This document shows, in pieces, positions 24,311 through 35,223 of a stretch of DNA of 64,000 nt (within the stretch, counting starts at the first letter, position 1; every line of letters begins with the position of its first letter). The stretch is from Kitasatospora phosalacinea. Lineage in GTDB: Bacteria > Actinomycetota > Actinomycetes > Streptomycetales > Streptomycetaceae. A program made the translations under genes and the position numbers. The stretch spans positions 62,001-126,000 of the forward strand of contig NZ_BSSA01000020.1 of NCBI RefSeq assembly GCF_030268885.1. The letters are read 5' to 3'. A model generated the notes under the pieces. The model did not search any database. It was given only the letters and a program-made list of their open reading frames with translations, and was not told the DNA's origin.

Positions 24311-26773
24311 ATGCGCGACCGGATCGACCGGATCGCCGAACCCTGGGGCGACCGCACCCCCTACCGGCCCGGTCAGCCCTGGCCGGTGCGCCGCGACGCG
24401 TACCTGACGGGGGACGGGGTGGACCGCTGGGTGCCGACCGCCTCGCTGCTGCACTCCAACGGCGACGCGATGGACGTCGCGGTGCGCGACGGCCGGATCG
24501 TCGGGGTGCGCGGCCGGGCGGACGACCGGGTCAACCGGGGACGGCTCGGCCCCAAGGACCTGTTCGGCTGGCAGGCCAACCACGCCGACGACCGGCTCAC
24601 CGTGCCCCTGGTGCGACGGAACGGCCGCCTGGAGGAGAGCGACTGGGACACCGCGATGGGCCTGGTCGTCGAACGGAGCAGGCACCTGCTGGACGCGCAC
24701 GGCCCCGGCTCGATCGGCTTCTACACCTCCGGCCAGCTGTTCCTGGAGGAGTACTACACCCTCGCGGTGATCGCCCGCGCGGGCATCGGCACCAACCACC
24801 TGGACGGCAACACCCGGCTGTGCACCGCCACCGCCGCCGAGGCGCTCAAGGAGACCTTCGGCTGCGACGGCCAGCCCGCCTCGTACACCGACGTCGACCA
24901 CTGCGACACGCTCGCGCTGTACGGCCACAACATGGCCGAGACCCAGCCCGTGCTGTGGATGCGGGTGCTGGACCGCCTCGCCGGGCCCGAACCGCCCCGG
25001 CTGCTGTGCGTCGACCCGCGGCCCACGCCCGTCGCCGCCCGCGCCGAGGTGCACCTCGCGCCCCGGATCGGCACCAACGTCGCGCTGCTCAACGCGCTGC
25101 TGCACGAACTCGTCCGCACCGACCGGATCGACCACGCGTACGTGGACGCGCACACCGTCGGGTACGCCGAGCTCGTCGCGGGCGTCGAGAAGTGCACGCC
25201 CGAGTGGGCCGCGCGGATCTGCGACGTGCCCGCCCGGGAGATCCGGCGGGCCGCCGAACTGCTCGGCGACGCGCGGAGGTTGCTCTCCACCGTGCTGCAG
25301 GGCGTCTACCAGTCGCACCAGGCCACCGCCGCCGCCGTCCAGGTCAACAACATCCAGCTGGTGCGCGGCATGCTCGGCCGCCCCGGCTGCGGCGTGCTGC
25401 AGATGAACGGGCAGCCCACCGCCGAGAACACCCGCGAGTGCGGCGCCGACGGCGACCTGCCCGGCTTCCGCAACTGGGAGAACGCCGCGCACGTCGCCGA
25501 ACTCGCGAAGCTGTGGAACGTGGACGTGGACCGCATCCCGCACCACGGGCCCCCCACCCCCGCGATGCAGATCTTCCGGTACGCCGAGCAGGGCTCGATC
25601 AAAATGCTGTGGATCTCCGGCACCAACCCGGCGGTCTCGCTGCCCGAACTCGCCCGGATCCGCGAACTCCTGCGCGCCGAAGGCCTGTTCACCGTCGTCC
25701 AGGACCTCTACCCGACCGAGACCGCGCTGCTCGCCGACGTGGTGCTGCCCGCCGCGACCTGGGGCGAGAAGACCGGCACCTTCACCAACGCCGACCGCAC
25801 CGTCCACCTCTGCGAACAGGCCGTCCGGCCGCCCGGGCAGGCCCGCCCCGACCTGGACATCCTGCTCGACTACGCCCGCCGGATGGACTTCCGCGACCGC
25901 GACGGCGCCCCGCTGATCGGCTGGCACGACCCGCGCACCGCGTTCGCGGCCTGGCAGCGCTGCTCCGCCGGACGCCCCTGCGACTACACCGGCCTCAGCT
26001 ACGAACTGCTGCGCGAGCGCGGCGGCGTCCAGTGGCCCTGCACCGCCGAGCACCCCGAGGGCACCGAACGCCTCTACACCGACGGCATCTCCTGGGCCGA
26101 CCCCGACACCTGCGAGAGCTACGGGCGCGACCTGGTCACCGGCGCCTCCGTCTCCGAGACCGAGTACCGGGCGCTCAACCCCGACGGCAGGGCCGTGCTC
26201 AAGGCCGCCGAGTACCTGCCCCCGCACGAGGACGTCAGCGACGACTACCCGCTGCAGCTCACCACCGGCCGCACCCTCTACCACTTCCACACCCGCACCA
26301 AGACCGGCCGCACCCCCCAACTCGACGCCGCCGCCCCCGAAATGTGGGTCGAGATCGGCGCCGGGGAGGCCCACCGGCGCGGCCTCGGCGAGGGCGACCT
26401 GGTCGAGGTCGCCACGGCGCGCGGCGCCGTCCGGGCCCGGCTGCGGGTCACCGCGCTGCGCGACGGACTGCTCTTCCTGCCCTTCCACTACGGCTACTGG
26501 GACACCCCCGTCCGCACCGACCCCGGCGCCGACGGCGGGCGCGCCGCCAACGAGACCACCCCCACCGACTGGGACCCGGTCTCCAAGCAGCCGCTGTTCA
26601 AGACCGCCGCCGCCCGCCTCACCCGGCTCGCCCCCGCCGACGGCACCCCCGCCCCCGCCCCCACCACCGGCGCCGCCGCGCCCGCCGACCCCGCCGCCGC
26701 ACCGCCCACCACCGGCGGCCCCGCCGCCCTCGCCGACCAGCGGCCCGCACCCGCACCGGAGGCCACCCCGTGA
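24311..26773 (+). CDS. Molybdopterin oxidoreductase without its usual [4Fe-4S] cysteines
   Basis: An 820-residue bis-MGD oxidoreductase related to assimilatory nitrate reductase and formate dehydrogenase H. The probable molybdenum ligand is Cys171 (NTRLC). Downstream are YGHNMAETQPVLW, MLWISGTNPAVSLPE, DLYPTETALLADVVLPAATW (split as DLYPTETALLADV and VLPAATW) and a C-terminal molydopterin dinucleotide-binding domain. In relatives the N-terminus carries C-x2-C-x3-C plus a fourth Cys about 27 residues on. Here those positions are Ser45, His48, Asp52 and Gly80 (AGLGPKD-like region reads RLGPKD), so the cluster cannot form in the usual way. The C-terminus has a Pro/Ala tail. It heads an operon with a small helical protein and an LLM oxidoreductase. 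Confidence 0.85.
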   Translation: MRDRIDRIAEPWGDRTPYRPGQPWPVRRDAYLTGDGVDRWVPTASLLHSNGDAMDVAVRDGRIVGVRGRADDRVNRGRLGPKDLFGWQANHADDRLTVPLVRRNGRLEESDWDTAMGLVVERSRHLLDAHGPGSIGFYTSGQLFLEEYYTLAVIARAGIGTNHLDGNTRLCTATAAEALKETFGCDGQPASYTDVDHCDTLALYGHNMAETQPVLWMRVLDRLAGPEPPRLLCVDPRPTPVAARAEVHLAPRIGTNVALLNALLHELVRTDRIDHAYVDAHTVGYAELVAGVEKCTPEWAARICDVPAREIRRAAELLGDARRLLSTVLQGVYQSHQATAAAVQVNNIQLVRGMLGRPGCGVLQMNGQPTAENTRECGADGDLPGFRNWENAAHVAELAKLWNVDVDRIPHHGPPTPAMQIFRYAEQGSIKMLWISGTNPAVSLPELARIRELLRAEGLFTVVQDLYPTETALLADVVLPAATWGEKTGTFTNADRTVHLCEQAVRPPGQARPDLDILLDYARRMDFRDRDGAPLIGWHDPRTAFAAWQRCSAGRPCDYTGLSYELLRERGGVQWPCTAEHPEGTERLYTDGISWADPDTCESYGRDLVTGASVSETEYRALNPDGRAVLKAAEYLPPHEDVSDDYPLQLTTGRTLYHFHTRTKTGRTPQLDAAAPEMWVEIGAGEAHRRGLGEGDLVEVATARGAVRARLRVTALRDGLLFLPFHYGYWDTPVRTDPGADGGRAANETTPTDWDPVSKQPLFKTAAARLTRLAPADGTPAPAPTTGAAAPADPAAAPPTTGGPAALADQRPAPAPEATP

Positions 26774-27252
26774 ACCCCGTCGAAGCCGTCCTGCGCACCC
26801 TGCACGACGGCGAACTCGCCCTCCGCGACGACCTGCTGGCCGCCGCCGAGGACCACCGGGCCGAGCACGAGTTCCACCACGTCGCCACCGACACCGCCCG
26901 CTGGTCCGCGGAGCACGCCCGCCTGATCGCCGTCACCGCCGCCGCCCGCGACCTCCGGCTGCCCGCCGACCACGACCCCACCACCCTCACCCGGCTGCGC
27001 CGCAAGGCCGCCGCCGACCTCACCCCCCGACCGGACGGCCTCCCCGACCTGCTGGAGGCCCTGGCCGCGCTGCACCTCGCCGCCTCCCGCAACTCGCTGC
27101 ACTGGGAGATGCTCGCCCAGGCCGCGCAGGCCGGCCGGGACGCCGAACTGCTGGAACTGGCGAGCCGCTGCCACCCGCAGACGCTCCGCCAGATGCGCTG
27201 GACCAACACCCTGATCAAGACGCTCGCCCCGCAACTACTGACCGCGAGCTGA
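26770..27252 (+). CDS. Small helical protein, possible oxidoreductase partner
   Basis: A 160-residue soluble, helix-rich protein that I do not recognise. His/Glu/Asp-rich helices near the start (LRDDLLAAAEDHRAEHEFHHV) recall ferritin-like or hemerythrin-like four-helix proteins, but no clear metal motif pair is seen. The GTG overlaps the oxidoreductase stop (GTGA), so it is translationally coupled. It may be a chaperone, electron-transfer partner or accessory subunit of the molybdoenzyme; this is inference. Confidence 0.7.
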   Translation: MNPVEAVLRTLHDGELALRDDLLAAAEDHRAEHEFHHVATDTARWSAEHARLIAVTAAARDLRLPADHDPTTLTRLRRKAAADLTPRPDGLPDLLEALAALHLAASRNSLHWEMLAQAAQAGRDAELLELASRCHPQTLRQMRWTNTLIKTLAPQLLTAS

Positions 27253-27279
27253 CCGCAACAGCCGCACCAGGAGGCACAG

Positions 27280-28242
27280 ATGCGCATCGGATACACCCTC
27301 ATGACCGAGCAGCGCGCCCCGCGCGACCTGGTCGCCGACGCGGTGCGCGCCGAACGCGCCGGATTCGACTTCTCGGTGATCTCCGACCACTACTTCCCCT
27401 GGCTGGACGAGCAGGGCCACGCCCCCTACGCCTGGGCGGTGCTCGGCGCCGTCGCACAGGCCACCGACACGCTGCCGCTGATGACGTACGTGACCTGCCC
27501 CACCGTCCGCTACCACCCGGCGGTGGTGGCGCAGAAGGCCGCCACCGTCCAACTGCTCTCCGAGGGCCGGTTCCGGCTCGGACTGGGCAGCGGGGAGAAC
27601 CTCAACGAGCACGTGGTGGGCCGCGGCTGGCCGCCCGTCGCGGTCCGGCAGGAGATGCTCGCCGAGGCCGTGGAGATCATCCGGGCGCTGTTCGACGGCG
27701 GGTACGTCACCCACCACGGACGGCACTTCCAGGTCGACGGCGCCAAGCTCTGGGACCTGCCCGAGCAGCCCCCGCCGATCGGCGTCGCCGTCTCCGGCCC
27801 GGTCTCCTGCGCGACCGCCGGGCGGCTCGCCGACCTGGTGATCGCCGTCCAGCCGGAGCGCGAGCTGCTCACCGCCTTCGCCGAGGCGGGCGGCGCGGGC
27901 AAGCCCGCGGTCGGCCAGGTGCCGGTCTGCTTCGACCGCGACCGGGACGCCGCCGTCGAACGCGCCCACGCCCAGTTCCGCTGGTTCGGCGGCGGCTGGA
28001 AGGTCAACGCCGACCTCCCCGGCACCGCCGGGTTCGCCGCCGCCAACCAGTACGTCCGGCCCGAGGACGTCGCCGCCTCCATCCCGTGCGGCGACCGGGT
28101 CGAGGACTTCCTCGACGCCGTCCGCCCCTACGCCGAGGCCGGGTTCGACGAACTCGCGCTGATCCAGGTCGGCGGCGACAGCCAGCCCGCGTTCCTCGAC
28201 TGGGCCGAGCAGGAGCTGCTGCCCGCGCTGCGCGCCGCCTGA
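27280..28242 (+). CDS. LLM-class F420-dependent oxidoreductase
   Basis: A 320-residue luciferase-like TIM-barrel enzyme of the F420-dependent type (TIGR03557-like, FGD-related). Features: RIGYTLMTEQ, AGFDFSVISDHYFPW with the His/Asp pair, TYVTCPTVRYHPAVVAQKAA with the non-prolyl cis bulge region, and LGLGSGENLNEHVVG. AGGAGG lies upstream of the ATG. It is 27 bp after the small helical gene, probably in the same operon as the molybdoenzyme. Substrate unknown. Confidence 0.87.
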   Translation: MRIGYTLMTEQRAPRDLVADAVRAERAGFDFSVISDHYFPWLDEQGHAPYAWAVLGAVAQATDTLPLMTYVTCPTVRYHPAVVAQKAATVQLLSEGRFRLGLGSGENLNEHVVGRGWPPVAVRQEMLAEAVEIIRALFDGGYVTHHGRHFQVDGAKLWDLPEQPPPIGVAVSGPVSCATAGRLADLVIAVQPERELLTAFAEAGGAGKPAVGQVPVCFDRDRDAAVERAHAQFRWFGGGWKVNADLPGTAGFAAANQYVRPEDVAASIPCGDRVEDFLDAVRPYAEAGFDELALIQVGGDSQPAFLDWAEQELLPALRAA

Positions 28243-28270
28243 CCCGGTCGGGGGCGCGGCGGTACCCCGG

Positions 28271-28993
28271 TCAGCCGCCGAACTCGGCGACCGCCGCCGC
28301 CACGATCGCCTCCAGGCGTGCGTGGTGCGCCCCGCGCCAGTAGACCTGCCCGCAGTCGGCGCACTGCGCGAAGGCGTCGTACGAGCGCTCGGTCCCGTCC
28401 TCCAGGCGGTCCTGCACCGCCTCCTTGGCGGCGGCGCGCAGCGTGCCGTTGCAGGCGGTGCACCTGGTCCACGGGGCCAGCGGCGGCGCGAACCGGGAGA
28501 GCACGTCGCGCAGTTGGTCGGCCGGCCGGTGGCTGTAGACGTAGCCGCCGGCCCACAGCTCGCGCCGGTGCAGCAGGCCCCGGTCCCGGGAGAGCAGCAC
28601 CCGCCGCTCGGCGGCCGACCGCGCGGCCAGCGCCGGGTCGCCGATGTCCACGCTCTCGTACGCGGCGTCGACGCCGAGCAGCCGCAGCCGGCGGGCCAGC
28701 GTGCCCAGGTGGACGTCGAGCAGGAAGCGGGCCGGCCCGGCCAGCCGCTGGGGCCTGGTCACCCCGAGCACCGCGACCCGGGCGCCCGGCCCGGCGACCC
28801 GGGAGGCGGGCACCGGCTCGCCGTCGACGCGCAGCCCGCCGACCTCGGTGAGCGGGACGCCCAGCGACTCGACCAGGTGCCCGAGCGTCGAGGCGCCGTC
28901 GGTCCGCACCGCCGCGAGCCCGTCGCGGTACCGGGCGCGGACGAACAGGTGCAGCTCGGGGGCGAACTCGATCCAGATCTCGGGTCTCTCCAC
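28271..28993 (-). CDS. Mut7-C RNase-like protein with ubiquitin-like N-domain
   Basis: A 240-residue protein. The N-terminal 80 residues have a ubiquitin-like (Mut7-C ubiquitin) fold with PASRVAGPGARVAVLGVTRP. The C-terminal part is Mut7-C (PIN-related): FLLDVHLGTLARRLRLLGVDAAY (split FLLDVHLGTLARRLR, LLGVDAAY), LLSRDRGLLHRR, and a zinc ribbon CTAC...CADC. Family members are predicted RNases. The GTG at 28993 is used. An 11 bp hairpin separates it from the alcohol dehydrogenase upstream on the same strand. Confidence 0.84.
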   Translation of the reverse strand: MERPEIWIEFAPELHLFVRARYRDGLAAVRTDGASTLGHLVESLGVPLTEVGGLRVDGEPVPASRVAGPGARVAVLGVTRPQRLAGPARFLLDVHLGTLARRLRLLGVDAAYESVDIGDPALAARSAAERRVLLSRDRGLLHRRELWAGGYVYSHRPADQLRDVLSRFAPPLAPWTRCTACNGTLRAAAKEAVQDRLEDGTERSYDAFAQCADCGQVYWRGAHHARLEAIVAAAVAEFGG

Positions 28994-29028
28994 GGCACCA
29001 GCATGCCAGCGGCCCCGAGCGGTCCCGC

Positions 29029-29057
29029 CCGGGCCCCCGTCCCGCCCGGGGGCCCGG
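29029..29057 (-). terminator. Hairpin after alcohol dehydrogenase
   Basis: CCGGGCCCCCG (29029-29039) pairs perfectly with CGGGGGCCCGG (29047-29057), with a 7 nt loop. Confidence 0.6.
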
Positions 29058-29066
29058 CACGCGCGG

Positions 29067-30254
29067 TCAGGGCTTGAAGAGCACCTTGACCGCGCCGTCC
29101 CGCTTCTGCTGGAACATCGCGTACGCCTCCGGGGCCTCCTCCAGCGGCAGGTGGTGGGTGGCGAAGGAGTCCACGCCCAGCGGGTCGGCGTCGGTCAGCA
29201 GCGGCAGCAGCTCGTCCGTCCAGCGGCGCACGTTGGCCTGGCCCATCCGCAGCTGCACCTGCTTGTCGAACATGGTCAGCAGCGGCATCGGGTCGGCCGC
29301 GCCCCCGTAGACGCCCGCCACCGAGATGGTGCCGCCGCGCCGCACCAGCTCCACCGCCAGGTGCAGGGCCTGCAGCCGGTCCACCCCGGCCCGCTGCATC
29401 AGCGCCCGGGCCAGCGCGTCCGGCAGCAGGCCGGTGACGCGCTGCGCGGCGCCCGCGGCGGGGGAGCCGTGCGCCTCCATGCCGACCGCGTCGATCACGC
29501 TGTCGGGGCCGAGCCCGTCGGTCAGGTCGCGGACGGCCTGCGGCAGCTGCTTGGGCCGGTCGTTCAGGTCCAGCACCACCGCGCCGCGCTCCCGGGCCCG
29601 CTGCAGCCGCTCCGGGACGAGGTCGACCCCGATCACCTGCCGCACGCCCGGCCGCAGCAGCGCCATCCGCACGCACATCTCGCCGATCGGCCCCAGGCCC
29701 AGCACCAGCAGCGTGCCGCCCTCCGGCACCGCCGCGTACTCGAGGGCCTGCCAGGCCGTCGGCAGCACGTCGGAGAGGAACACGAAGCGGTCGTCAGGCG
29801 GCCCCTCCGGCACCTTCACCGGCAGCGTGTCGCCGAACGGCACCCGCAGCAACTCGGCCTGCCCGCCCGGCACCTGGCCGTACAGCTTGGTGTAGCCGAA
29901 CAGCGCCGCGCCGCTGCCGTACTCGCGCACCTGGGTGGTCTCGCACTGCGAGTGCAGCCCGTTCGTGCACATCCGGCAGGTGCCGCAGCTGACGTTGAAC
30001 GGCACCACCACCCGGTCGCCCGGGCTCAGCGTCCGCACCGCGCCGCCCACCTTCCGGACGACGCCCATCGCCTCGTGGCCCAGGACGTCACCCGGGTCCA
30101 GGAACGGCCCGAGCACCTCGTACAGGTGCAGGTCGGAGCCGCACAGGCCGGTCGACGTCACCTCCACCAGCACGTCCGAGGGGTCCTCGACCATCGGGTC
30201 GGGCACCTCCGTCACCCGGACGTCCCGCCTGCCCTGCCAGGTCACCGCACGCAT
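29067..30254 (-). CDS. Zinc-dependent alcohol dehydrogenase (FDH-like MDR)
   Basis: A 395-residue medium-chain dehydrogenase. Catalytic zinc ligands are Cys38, His60 and Glu61; the structural zinc is bound by Cys90, Cys93, Cys96 and Cys104. A Rossmann segment VLGLGPIGEMCVRMAL and NAD-preferring acidic residue in GVDLVPERL follow. The long insert before YGGAADPM and overall length resemble glutathione-independent formaldehyde dehydrogenases. The ATG at 30254 has GGAAGGAG upstream. It is the second gene of an operon with the SDR gene (24 bp gap). Confidence 0.9.
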   Translation of the reverse strand: MRAVTWQGRRDVRVTEVPDPMVEDPSDVLVEVTSTGLCGSDLHLYEVLGPFLDPGDVLGHEAMGVVRKVGGAVRTLSPGDRVVVPFNVSCGTCRMCTNGLHSQCETTQVREYGSGAALFGYTKLYGQVPGGQAELLRVPFGDTLPVKVPEGPPDDRFVFLSDVLPTAWQALEYAAVPEGGTLLVLGLGPIGEMCVRMALLRPGVRQVIGVDLVPERLQRARERGAVVLDLNDRPKQLPQAVRDLTDGLGPDSVIDAVGMEAHGSPAAGAAQRVTGLLPDALARALMQRAGVDRLQALHLAVELVRRGGTISVAGVYGGAADPMPLLTMFDKQVQLRMGQANVRRWTDELLPLLTDADPLGVDSFATHHLPLEEAPEAYAMFQQKRDGAVKVLFKP

Positions 30255-30278
30255 CACGCGCTCCTTCCGTTCGATGGG

Positions 30279-31241
30279 TCAGCCCGCCTGCGGGCCGGGC
30301 TCGTTGGTGTGCCGCCCGGCCCGGTCGCCGAGCGCGGTCAGGACCGGGACGAGGCGCCCGGTGCGCCCGGACGCCGCCTCGCCCGGCAGGTCGTGCTCCG
30401 CCACCCGGCCCGGCCCCGGCAGCAGCCGGCCCGCCGCGCCCAGCAGCGCCCCGAACGTCGCCGGGGCCACTCCCTGGAGGCGCACCGCCAGCTTGGCCGC
30501 CGGGGTCAGCACCAGTTCCGGCCGCCCCCACTCGGCGGCCCGCACGATCCGGCGCGCCGCCCGGCCCGCGTCCATCGACAGCAGCGGCATGCTCGCCGCC
30601 GCGCCGAACCACGCGTACTCCAGCGGCGCCCGGCCGGAGAACCGGGCCGCCCGGTGCGAACCCGTCCGCATCAGCCCCGGCACCACCGTGGTCACCTGCA
30701 CCCCGCTGCCCGCCAGCTCCACCCGCAGCCCGCGGGAGAACGCCGCCAGCGCGGCCTTCGCCGTCACGTACGGCAGCAGGTGCGGCGCCGGGACGGGCCC
30801 GCCGATCGAGGCGACGTTCACCACCGAGCCGCCGCCGCGCTCGCGCATCCCCGGCAGCACCGCCAGCACCAGTTCCAGCGGGGCCGCCACCATGACGTCC
30901 CAGGAGAGCCGGAAGTCCTCCTCGACCAGCGCCGACAGCGGCCCGACCTGGATCACCCCCGCGTTGTTCACCAGCAGGTCCAGCGGGCGCCCCAGCCGCT
31001 CGGCCGCCTCCGCGGCCACCGCCCGCCCCGCGCCCGGCACCGCCAGGTCGCACTGCAGCGCCGCCCGGCGCGTCGTCAGCCGCCCCAACCGCCGCTCCGC
31101 GAAGGCCAGTTCGGCGCCGTCCCGGGCGCACACCGCGACCCGGCAGCCGCGCCGGGCCAGCTCCTCGGCGACCAGCAGGCCCAGCCCGCGCGAGCCACCC
31201 GTCACCAGCGCCGCCCGGTCCGCGAAATCCACCCGTGCCAC
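30279..31241 (-). CDS. Short-chain dehydrogenase/reductase
   Basis: A 320-residue SDR: cofactor loop TGGSRGLG, NNAG motif (LLVNNAGVIQ), catalytic Ser in VNVASIGGP and Y-x3-K in YVTAK. The extended C-terminus of about 70 residues (beyond VVPGLMRTGSH) is as in streptomycete stress-related SDRs. The GTG at 31241 has AGGAGAG 9 nt upstream; a GTG at 31250 would be too close. It is divergent from catalase and first in the SDR-ADH operon. Confidence 0.87.
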   Translation of the reverse strand: MARVDFADRAALVTGGSRGLGLLVAEELARRGCRVAVCARDGAELAFAERRLGRLTTRRAALQCDLAVPGAGRAVAAEAAERLGRPLDLLVNNAGVIQVGPLSALVEEDFRLSWDVMVAAPLELVLAVLPGMRERGGGSVVNVASIGGPVPAPHLLPYVTAKAALAAFSRGLRVELAGSGVQVTTVVPGLMRTGSHRAARFSGRAPLEYAWFGAAASMPLLSMDAGRAARRIVRAAEWGRPELVLTPAAKLAVRLQGVAPATFGALLGAAGRLLPGPGRVAEHDLPGEAASGRTGRLVPVLTALGDRAGRHTNEPGPQAG

Positions 31242-31279
31242 GGCCGCCACCTCTCCTCGGGGATCCGACTGCGCCGCGC

Positions 31280-31304
31280 CTGCCCGAGGTGCAGGGGAGG
31301 AAAC
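31280..31304 (-). promoter_or_regulatory. SigB-type promoter GTTT-N15-GGGCAG (SDR-ADH operon)
   Basis: On the minus strand GTTT is at 31304-31301, then 15 bp, then GGGCAG at 31285-31280. The SDR start is at 31241. Confidence 0.7.
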
Positions 31305-31337
31305 CGGGCGATAAGAGATGTACGGGGACATTCGTCC

Positions 31338-31363
31338 GTTTCCGTTCGGGCCCGACCGGTTAG
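31338..31363 (+). promoter_or_regulatory. SigB-type promoter GTTT-N16-GGTTAG (catalase)
   Basis: GTTT 31338-31341, 16 bp, GGTTAG 31358-31363, one base off GGGTAG. The catalase ATG is at 31410. Confidence 0.55.
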
Positions 31364-31409
31364 CCGGGTCGGTAACGCCCCCCGACGTCCACCTCCCGGA
31401 AGGACTTCC

Positions 31410-33611
<2,202 letters not shown>

Positions 33612-33649
33612 GCGGGCGGATTTTCCTACCGATTGACGGCCGGTGGACG

Positions 33650-33674
33650 GCATGCCCGGGCGATCAGTGGGCAG
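33650..33674 (+). promoter_or_regulatory. SigB-type promoter GCAT-N15-GGGCAG (small hydrophobic protein)
   Basis: GCAT 33650-33653, 15 bp, GGGCAG 33669-33674, 35 bp before the GTG start. Confidence 0.65.
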
Positions 33675-33708
33675 ACGGCGGGCGTACCGATACGAAGGAG
33701 GACAAATC

Positions 33709-33879
33709 GTGGTTCCGCTCCTGCTGGTCCTGCTCCTCGCCCTGCTGCTGTTCGGCGCGGGCTTCGCGGTGAAGATCCTGTGGTGGGTCGCGGTCGTCGT
33801 GCTCGTGGTGTGGCTGGTGGGCTTCCTCGCCCGCAGCACCAACGCGTCCGGTGGCCGCGGACGTTGGTACCGCTGGTAG
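33709..33879 (+). CDS. Small hydrophobic membrane protein (DUF5670-like)
   Basis: A 56-residue protein with two adjacent membrane helices (VPLLLVLLLALLLFGAGFAV and WVAVVVLVVWLVGFLA) and a short Arg/Trp tail (GRGRWYRW). It resembles the lmo0937/DUF5670 hydrophobic stress peptides. The GTG start follows AAGGAGGA. It carries its own SigB-type promoter and a strong terminator, so it is a monocistronic stress gene. Confidence 0.8.
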   Translation: MVPLLLVLLLALLLFGAGFAVKILWWVAVVVLVVWLVGFLARSTNASGGRGRWYRW

Positions 33880-33903
33880 CGGATCCTCGGTACCGACCCG
33901 ACG

Positions 33904-33942
33904 GCGCCGACGGCGGAGGCTCACGGCCTCCGCCGTCGGCGC
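33904..33942. terminator. Bidirectional terminator after small hydrophobic gene
   Basis: A perfect 17 bp stem (33904-33920 with 33926-33942) and a 5 nt loop, between convergent genes. Confidence 0.78.
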
Positions 33943-33990
33943 ACGTCCGGGGCCCGGGAGAACAGCGGACGGTCTCACCGGCAGGCGGTC

Positions 33991-35220
33991 TCACCAGCGC
34001 GGGAGGTGGGGACGGGTGTCGTCCAGCAGCGGCGGGGAGAGCGGTTGCCACTCGATCATCATGATGGTGGCGTCGTCGGTCAGCCCCTCGTCCTGGTGCT
34101 CCAGGATCGCGTGCATCAGCCGGCGCAGCGTCTCCGGGGCGGTCTCCCCGGCACCGGCCGCCCGGATCACGAAGTCGGTGAACCGGGCCAGCCCGAAGAA
34201 CTCGTGGTTGGCGCCCTTCGCGTCCACCACCCCGTCGGTGTAGATCAGCAGCCGGTCGCCCGGCTTCAGCGAGAAGGTCCGCACCGTCCGCGGGGCGCCG
34301 GTGTAGTGGCTCAGCCCCAGCGGCAGCTCGCCCGGCCCGTCCAGCGCACCCGCCACCACCTCGCCGGAGCGGATCAGCAGCGGGTGCGGGTGCCCGCAGT
34401 TGGCCCAGTGCAGGGTGCCGGTCGCGATGTCCAGGCGCAGGAAGACGCCGGTCGCGAACCGGTCCGGGAACCAGTCGTGCAGCGCCCGGTCGATCGTGTC
34501 GACCAGGTCCGGCAGGTCCGCGCCGTTGCGGCGGGCGTTGCGGCAGGCGCCCAGCGCCAGCGAGGCGGTCAGCCCGGACGCCAGGTCGTGCCCCATCGCG
34601 TCCAGCACGGCGGCGTGCAGCACCCCGTCGGCCAGCGCGTGGTCGAACGCGTCCCCGCCCAGCCGGTAGGCCGGCTCCAGGACGGCGGTGGAGATCGCCC
34701 GGTCGGTGCAGACCGTCCGCGGCGGCAGGAAGGCCCGCAGCATCTCGGACGGCAGGCTCATGGTGTCGGCCTGGGTGCCGTGCGCGTAGCTGTCGCTGGT
34801 GTCCCGCTTGGACGTGATCACCATCGCGAGCACCGAGGCCAGCAGGCGGCAGCGCCGCACCGCCTCCCGGTCCAGCTACGGCGTGCGCAGCCCCAGCACG
34901 CCCAGCCGTTCGGCCCCGTCGGTCAGCGGGAACCAGACCGCCAGGCCGGAGTCGGGATCCTCGGCCACCCGCATCGTCCCGGTCCGGAACGCCCACCCCG
35001 CCAGCGTCCCGTCGATCGGCAGGTCCGGCCCCTCGGCCAGGGCGACCAGGCGGTGCTGCTGGATGTCGGCCAGGTACACGGCGGACGAGCCCAGGCCCAG
35101 CGCCCGGGTGTACTGCTCGGCGAAGCGCGGCGCCTCCCCGGGGTCGAGGGTGCGGCCCGCGGTCAGGAACTGCTCCAGCAGCCGTTCGCCGAGGTTCAGG
35201 GGCGGTGTCTCGTCGGGCAT
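33991..35220 (-). pseudogene. GAF-PP2C (SpoIIE) phosphatase gene split by an in-frame amber codon
   Basis: Read through, the gene encodes about 409 residues: a GAF domain (EQFLTAGRTLDPGEAPRFAE, then GVLGLRTP) and a PP2C/SpoIIE phosphatase with metal Asp residues in LGGDAFDHAL, LDAMGHD, YTDGVVDAKG and LTDDATIMMI. A TAG at 34878-34876 interrupts it between GLRTP and LDREAVRRCRLLASVLAM, exactly where relatives read on without a gap. The frame is otherwise intact on both sides. The 3' part could restart at GTG 34860 (GGGAGG just before it) and give a 289-residue phosphatase without GAF. It lies 3 bp after the membrane-protein gene. Confidence 0.8.
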
Positions 35221-35223
35221 CTC

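Noticed and set aside
28243..28270. Possible terminator between the LLM and Mut7-C genes
   Set aside because: The inverted repeat is short and mismatched, too weak to call.
34876..34878. TAG as pyrrolysine or other recoding site
   Set aside because: The position is a variable linker in relatives, there is no recoding element or Pyl gene nearby, and a simple nonsense change explains it.
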